Below are positions 60,201-64,000 of a DNA stretch of 64,000 bases, piece by piece. Below the pieces are notes generated by a model. It made no database searches, was not told the origin of the DNA, and worked only from the letters and a program-made list of their open reading frames with translations. Each line of letters starts with the position of its first letter. The first letter of the stretch is position 1. Position numbers and translations under genes: made by a program. Origin of the DNA: CALKZN01 sp050633785 (GTDB lineage: Bacteria > Pseudomonadota > Gammaproteobacteria > Arenicellales > Arenicellaceae); contig JBOEHE010000045.1 in the NCBI GenBank assembly GCA_050633785.1, positions 62,001-126,000 on the forward strand, written 5' to 3'.

Positions 60201-62176
60201 CTCATGACACTAATTTGGGGGGTGCACAAAATCTTCTGCTCACCCTGTTAAGGTGGTTGAAAGCTCACACTCGCTTAAAAATCAGGATTCTGGCCTTATC
60301 AGGCGGAGTACTAGAGTCTCAATTCGAAGAGTTATTTCCTACTTATATCATCGGCAAGACTACTGCTGAGTCTGACCAGAAAACCAAAGCCGAAGTGTTG
60401 CATTTTTGCGGAGAAAACATTCGTTTGGTTTTTATGAATACGGTCGTATCTACAGCATTATTACCCTACCTTAAACCAATCAAAGCCCCGAGGCTGCTCT
60501 ATGTTCATGAACTGAAGAACAGTATCGAAAAATTTTATGGCGATAAAAAATTCGCCAAAGCCACTCCTGAGATTGATGCTTTTATCGGAGGCAGCCAGCC
60601 TGTTGTCGACAACCTTATAGCATCCTACGGCATACCCGAAAATAAAACCTCAGTGCTTGAATCCTTTATTGTTTCATCCAACCCAGACACCTCAGGATCA
60701 TACCAGGAAACATTCATAGCCAGACAAGCCCTTAAAACGCAGTTGGGTTTCGATGAATCAACAACATTGATTATTGGCTGTGGAATGATTGAATGGCGAA
60801 AAGGCCCCGACCTTTTCGCCGACGTCGCCCGACAAATAAAACAAAATGGAACAAAAGCAGTTAAATTCATCTGGATAGGTCCCTTGCCTCAAGATACTTC
60901 AGAGTTGGACAATTACCTCAATGGAGTTGAAGATATTGTGGAGTTTGTTGGTGAGAAAACGAATTTTAAAGCCTATTTTGATATGGCCGATATTTTTCTT
61001 CTTCCTTCACGCGAAGACCCTTTCCCTCTGGTGTGTCTGGAGGCCGCTGATAGCCGACTGCCCATTATTACCTTTGCTGACAATGGCGGTTCCCCCAAGT
61101 TTATAGCCAATTCTGATTGCGGTTATATCGTTCCATTCGAAGACACAACCGCAATGACTCAAAAGTTACAGTTGCTGCTCGAAGACCAGGAACTTTGCTA
61201 CACGTTCGGAAACAATGGGCACCAAGCTGTGTTATCTGCTCACTCAGACCAATCAGCTGGGCCAAGAATCATAGAAACAATACGCACTATCTCCCAGATC
61301 AAACCTAAAGTTTCGATCATTGTTCCGGCCTATAACCACTCCAATTATTTACGAAAACGATTAAACTCTATTTACTCGCAAACATTTCAGGATTTTGAGG
61401 TTATTCTTCTGAATGATGCTTCAACAGACGATACTCAAGTAATTTTTGAAGAGTACCAACATCATGCAAACACACGAGTGTATGCAAATGATGTCAATTC
61501 AGAATCACCATTCAAACAATGGTCAAAAGGCATCCACTTGGCAAAGTCAGACATTATCTGGATTGCTGAAGACGACGATTGCTGTGAAGATAACTTTCTC
61601 GAAGAAATGCTTCCGCTGCTTAATGACCCTGAAGTAAAGCTGGCTTATTGCCAATCCTTTGCCATTGATGAAACGGGGAAAACACAATTCAGTTACATGG
61701 ATTACTACCAACATGAATTTGACACTTTCCGACGCTGGCAAGACCCCTTTCAAACGTCAGGTGACACAGAAATCAATCAAGGCCTGGGACTGATCAATAC
61801 CATTCCCAATGCCAGCGCTGTCCTATTTAGGAAGTTCGATATTGAAGCATGGGAAAAGAAATGGCTCAACAGCAAGCTGGCAGGTGACTGGGCTTTTTAT
61901 ATACATGCTCTGCACGATGGTCAGGTCGCTTTTAACCCTAAGCATATCAACTATCATCGTCGCCACCCTCAAACAATGACCCAAAAAACAAAAAATGCTG
62001 ACACCCGGTTTAAAGAAGTCGCTGAAGTTCATAAAGATGTTCTAGACCTGTATCAGGTTGACGACTCTACTAAAAATGCCATGGAGTCCAAAATGAAAGA
62101 GGTGTGGTTAGAAGTGTCGAAAAATACATCCAACAAAGACTTTCGAACGGCTTATAACAAGATCATTACACCATAA
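57221..62176 (+). CDS. Giant multi-domain glycan enzyme: sulfotransferase, coiled coil, WbsX-like, GT4 and GT2
   Basis: 1,651 residues. Segments in order: a sulfotransferase-like domain (1-265, 5'-phosphosulfate loop SGMHRSGTSLV); a coiled coil (about 305-445); two to three short repeats with WYxxxYP and HYxxxGWxEGRxP (about 473-590); a WbsX/GH99-like domain (about 640-985, LIAFYLPQFHPIPENNLFWGEGFTEW); a GT4 domain (about 986-1355, GCGMIEWRKGPDLF and PSREDPFPLVCLEA); a GT2 domain (about 1362-1600, VSIIVPAYNHSNYL with AEDDD). It would build and probably sulfate a glycan in one polypeptide. No signal peptide, so cytoplasmic or membrane-associated. A start at 57221 begins right at the P-loop strand, as expected. 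Confidence 0.85.
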   Translation: MPKSQTVIISGMHRSGTSLVTSILQSCGIHIGDRLLGGNQSNPFGHYEDMDFLEFHQSALGESNKEGYAVGVVPEIDQAHQQLAKQIIASKKEHDLWGWKDPRTILFLEFWRSQLTSSKTMLVYRHPMEVMISLIKRGTDWEIINNPSKAIELWSFYNKQVLEYKQKHPDECVLCNLSGITSNIDAFINLATKQLKLPLKPVDTSTHFKKDELNQFHWPASTNEFLDIFSHESLELYNALEAVSDLAGDTDKLPTLDLPWASFKDLALNVGDDVKATGSSLCYLLTNIIDPSLNKKFFHTNNLIIDAQTTELKTRKEFITQQQQSIIERDTSLHNVSVELNIHKKALDSKEAKLKQYQDELQTQNQTNIKLQDKLDKLEGKCKEQQADIEQRSAELKDIINEQQKVIEARDTALSNYKQELHFETSQSHKDQRQLILARTRLIAIEDSIAFKFCYRLSTKTRQIAALGRKLLGGFTSHPLFNESWYQSNYPNSRAIARFPYVHYKLFGWREGRNPNPYFDVAWYLQQYPDILKANIDPLIHYSQTGWKEGRDPSDKFSTSSYLERHPQLLDQNINPLGHFISNPVEHEPKNTETPATKNFPPLRSPDAEREQSNYNDTSVKLPDSYEDETKPHFQKLPARLIAFYLPQFHPIPENNLFWGEGFTEWRNVTKAKPQFDGHFQPQLPGSLGFYDLRIPEVMQRQAELARQYGISGFCFHFYWFNGRRVLERPVEQLLKDQSIEIEFCLNWANENWTRSWDGKEKEVLIEQNHTPEDDINFIKEAQRFFDDPRYIRVDDKPLLMVYNPTLLPDAAATAKRWRDHCQQAGFEIFLLVAETHGFDSQNESWFDGLVEFPPLRRLPDNVTHHYNLLTDFKGNIFNYEDLIRIHSKPQQSEFPIFKTVSPGWDNTARRDEKATIFAGATPQLYKEWLSSAIEQTVQNNDDKQRLIFINAWNEWAEGAYLEPNAQSGYAYLNATAKALKEFDANEPTLLFTTHDTNLGGAQNLLLTLLRWLKAHTRLKIRILALSGGVLESQFEELFPTYIIGKTTAESDQKTKAEVLHFCGENIRLVFMNTVVSTALLPYLKPIKAPRLLYVHELKNSIEKFYGDKKFAKATPEIDAFIGGSQPVVDNLIASYGIPENKTSVLESFIVSSNPDTSGSYQETFIARQALKTQLGFDESTTLIIGCGMIEWRKGPDLFADVARQIKQNGTKAVKFIWIGPLPQDTSELDNYLNGVEDIVEFVGEKTNFKAYFDMADIFLLPSREDPFPLVCLEAADSRLPIITFADNGGSPKFIANSDCGYIVPFEDTTAMTQKLQLLLEDQELCYTFGNNGHQAVLSAHSDQSAGPRIIETIRTISQIKPKVSIIVPAYNHSNYLRKRLNSIYSQTFQDFEVILLNDASTDDTQVIFEEYQHHANTRVYANDVNSESPFKQWSKGIHLAKSDIIWIAEDDDCCEDNFLEEMLPLLNDPEVKLAYCQSFAIDETGKTQFSYMDYYQHEFDTFRRWQDPFQTSGDTEINQGLGLINTIPNASAVLFRKFDIEAWEKKWLNSKLAGDWAFYIHALHDGQVAFNPKHINYHRRHPQTMTQKTKNADTRFKEVAEVHKDVLDLYQVDDSTKNAMESKMKEVWLEVSKNTSNKDFRTAYNKIITP

Positions 62177-62312
62177 ACAAGCATAGACAATAATCATTAT
62201 CTGCCTGTAACCATGAGAAGAAAATGCTACGATAACTACTTACGTTGATCTAGATTACCCAAGCATATTATTTATGCTCTATTAATAACCTCGACCACTT
62301 GGAGACCAATTC

Positions 62313-63089
62313 ATGGATCTACCTCTCAATGACGCTCTAATTCCACCAGGCGATCTAGCCATTGAAAACAAAATTGGCGCCAGCATAAACCCAGAGGCAG
62401 CCCAAAACGAGTGGAAGGAGTATGGCAGATTACAAATGAAAGACTGGGTTGCCAGACAGCTGATAACCCCGAGCTCCAATGTCCTGGATGTTGGCTGTGG
62501 ACTGGGAAGAGTAGCTCACACGCTTGCCGGTTGGTTAAACGAAGGGTCTTACACCGGTATCGATATCACCGAGTCATCGATTGATTGGTGTGCTGAACAT
62601 TATTCAGACTATGCCAATTTTCGCTTTATACATGCTGACCTGAGTAATTCCCACTACAACCGACCCAACGCACAAGATGCTGGAACATATGAGTTCCCAA
62701 TAGAACCTGCCAGTATGGACTTTATCTGGTCAACATCGCTATTTACTCACATGAGGATCCATCAGGTTGACAATTATCTGGGGCAAATGGCACGCGCGGC
62801 TAAACCGGGCAGCATTATATGGAATACATTTTTTATCCTTGATGAATTTTCTGAACCACTGGCACGTGCTGGAATTCCCGGTTGGGGAGTTATGCCGCAC
62901 TCCATTGAAAGTGGCTTATACATGACAGAGGGCAACCCCGATCATGTGATTGCTTTTTATCTCGACAAGCTTTTAGAGCTACATGAAAAACATGGCTTTG
63001 ACATTGTTAATGTTGGTTTCGGGGGATGGTCAGGACGAGCTGGCACTAATGATAACGGGCAAGATACAATCGTAGCACAAAAGAGATAA
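62313..63089 (+). CDS. Class I SAM-dependent methyltransferase
   Basis: 258 residues. Motif I is VLDVGCGLGRVAHTLAGW (near residue 58), followed by YTGIDITESSIDWC and a SFTHM-type post-motif (SLFTHMRIHQV). A C-terminal extension ends GGWSGRAGTND. The substrate is unknown but the setting suggests sugar methylation. It follows the giant gene by 136 bases. Confidence 0.8.
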   Translation: MDLPLNDALIPPGDLAIENKIGASINPEAAQNEWKEYGRLQMKDWVARQLITPSSNVLDVGCGLGRVAHTLAGWLNEGSYTGIDITESSIDWCAEHYSDYANFRFIHADLSNSHYNRPNAQDAGTYEFPIEPASMDFIWSTSLFTHMRIHQVDNYLGQMARAAKPGSIIWNTFFILDEFSEPLARAGIPGWGVMPHSIESGLYMTEGNPDHVIAFYLDKLLELHEKHGFDIVNVGFGGWSGRAGTNDNGQDTIVAQKR

Positions 63090-63124
63090 ATACTATAAGG
63101 CCCTAATATTGTCGATTCTGGCAG

Positions 63125-63847
63125 CTACGGTAGATGACATAAGTACACCTCTGTAAATTCACCTATAATGCCAAGTTGATGGGAATGATATCTGAATACT
63201 TGTGTATCCATTGCCGACCATTCGTATATTTTTTCAGGTAAGTCATAGCCATAGTGAAAAGTCACAAGCGCCCCTTTGTCGCTGACCGGGTTACCATGGT
63301 ATTCCGGTTCAGCAAGATGCTCTTCACTCCCGTCTTCTAATATGTAGGCTCGACGAACTGAACTGACCAGTTCTTTATACGTTGGCACGGTAAACAGATA
63401 AGCGCCCCCTTTTTTAAGCGTTCGAGCAATTTCCTTGAAGCATAAATCAGGTCTATTCACATGCTCCATCACATCCTGGGAAATCACCAGGTCAAACACA
63501 TCATCTTCAAAGGTCTGTAATTCTAAATTTTCATTTCTATAATGGCCAACGATGTCACCAGGCTCTTTATCGGGGTGAAATTGAGTGGCCATAAATTGCG
63601 GACACTCCTGCCGAAGTTTGCTTGTTAGACCTCGTTCTGTTGGTGAGGATTCATGAATTGACAGATCACGCCAACCTGACAGATGATCCTCTAAGACTTT
63701 GGCAATTGCTCGCTCTCTTGGAATGGAACCACAGCGTTGACAAAACAAATGATCTCGATACCAATAAGAATTAGAATTGAATACTGTACCTTGTTCACAG
63801 ATTGGGCAATAACCTTCAGCGGAGTAGTTTTCAGGCTCTTTCATCAT
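63125..63847 (-). CDS. SAM-dependent methyltransferase with N-terminal zinc ribbon
   Basis: 240 residues on the minus strand, convergent with the previous gene. The N-terminus has two CxxC pairs (CPICEQ and CQRCGS), a small zinc-binding knuckle. The methyltransferase core has SQDVMEHVNRPDLCFKEIARTLKKGGAYLFTVP. The motif I strand is less canonical (LSIHESSPTERGL), as in methyltransferases of the type found next to glycosyltransferases. The last 150 bases of the window hold its 5' region and nothing else recognisable. Confidence 0.78.
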   Translation of the reverse strand: MMKEPENYSAEGYCPICEQGTVFNSNSYWYRDHLFCQRCGSIPRERAIAKVLEDHLSGWRDLSIHESSPTERGLTSKLRQECPQFMATQFHPDKEPGDIVGHYRNENLELQTFEDDVFDLVISQDVMEHVNRPDLCFKEIARTLKKGGAYLFTVPTYKELVSSVRRAYILEDGSEEHLAEPEYHGNPVSDKGALVTFHYGYDLPEKIYEWSAMDTQVFRYHSHQLGIIGEFTEVYLCHLP

Positions 63848-64000
63848 AAAATGCTTTCTAGTTTTCTACCTTGGTTGAATATAGAGTTGGATATACAATA
63901 AAGTATGTAATTTGGCCGACACTCAAGAGACCTGTATCCACGTCATATCAAGTCATCTTAGAAGGTATCGCCATTATCGTACTAATCAGAATTGAATGCC

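Noticed and set aside
1..64000. CRISPR arrays, tRNA or rRNA genes
   Set aside because: No regular direct repeats with spacers and no cloverleaf-like or rRNA sequence were seen in the intergenic regions.

Overview
The window looks like chromosomal DNA from a moderately AT-rich, probably marine or aquatic gammaproteobacterium (Oceanospirillales/Cellvibrionales-like). The inference rests on gene content: yraN-gmhA/diaA-dolP, rppH, a tusA-ycgL-tusDCBE set, bepA, a pilT/pilU-type ATPase, nfeD-qmcA, csrA, modABC and cysZ in family-typical forms. No tRNA, rRNA, CRISPR array or integrase was seen.

Layout. 1-31,000 is mostly housekeeping. It holds the end of yraN, a SIS isomerase, dolP, a stand-alone heptose adenylyltransferase and a D-cysteine desulfhydrase-like enzyme (+). 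Next come a one-domain penicillin-binding protein and rppH (-), a HAD phosphatase and bcp (+), and a pilT/pilU ATPase (-). The tus sulfur-relay operon with ycgL and moeB (-) is followed by bepA (+), a long-form gap (-), nfeD/qmcA (-), two secreted unknowns (-), a SulP transporter (-), a divergent csrA (+), a secreted orphan (+), modABC (+) and an alpha/beta hydrolase (+). A pair of small paralogues (-) faces a WYL regulator (+), and then come a 214-bp MITE-like element and cysZ. A 59-residue gene on the minus strand and a LysR gene that seems to start at ATC complete this part.

32,000-49,000 is a surface-glycan region: a DUF4254 protein, a GT9 glycosyltransferase, three exported proteins on the minus strand (tail-fibre-like protein, lipoprotein, FG-GAP/ASPIC-UnbV protein), then a nine-gene plus-strand run. 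That run has two PLP sugar-aminotransferase-like proteins, a methyltransferase, a FemAB/GNAT-like acyltransferase, a glycosyltransferase-methyltransferase fusion, a sulfotransferase-like protein and three glycosyltransferases.

49,250-55,820 is a minus-strand polymorphic-toxin locus: an SpvB/FG-GAP/RHS protein of about 2,100 residues, split by a -1 frameshift, with a unique C-terminal tip and a small downstream gene that is probably its immunity protein. 56,250-63,850 returns to glycan genes: a methyltransferase, a 1,651-residue multi-enzyme protein (sulfotransferase, coiled coil, WbsX-like, GT4, GT2) and two more methyltransferases.

How it may fit together (inference): the right half encodes assembly and decoration (amino, acyl, methyl and probably sulfate groups) of a cell-surface glycan, interrupted by a contact-dependent toxin locus. 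The left half supplies heptose precursor enzymes, sulfate uptake (CysZ, possibly SulP), molybdate uptake and sulfur trafficking.
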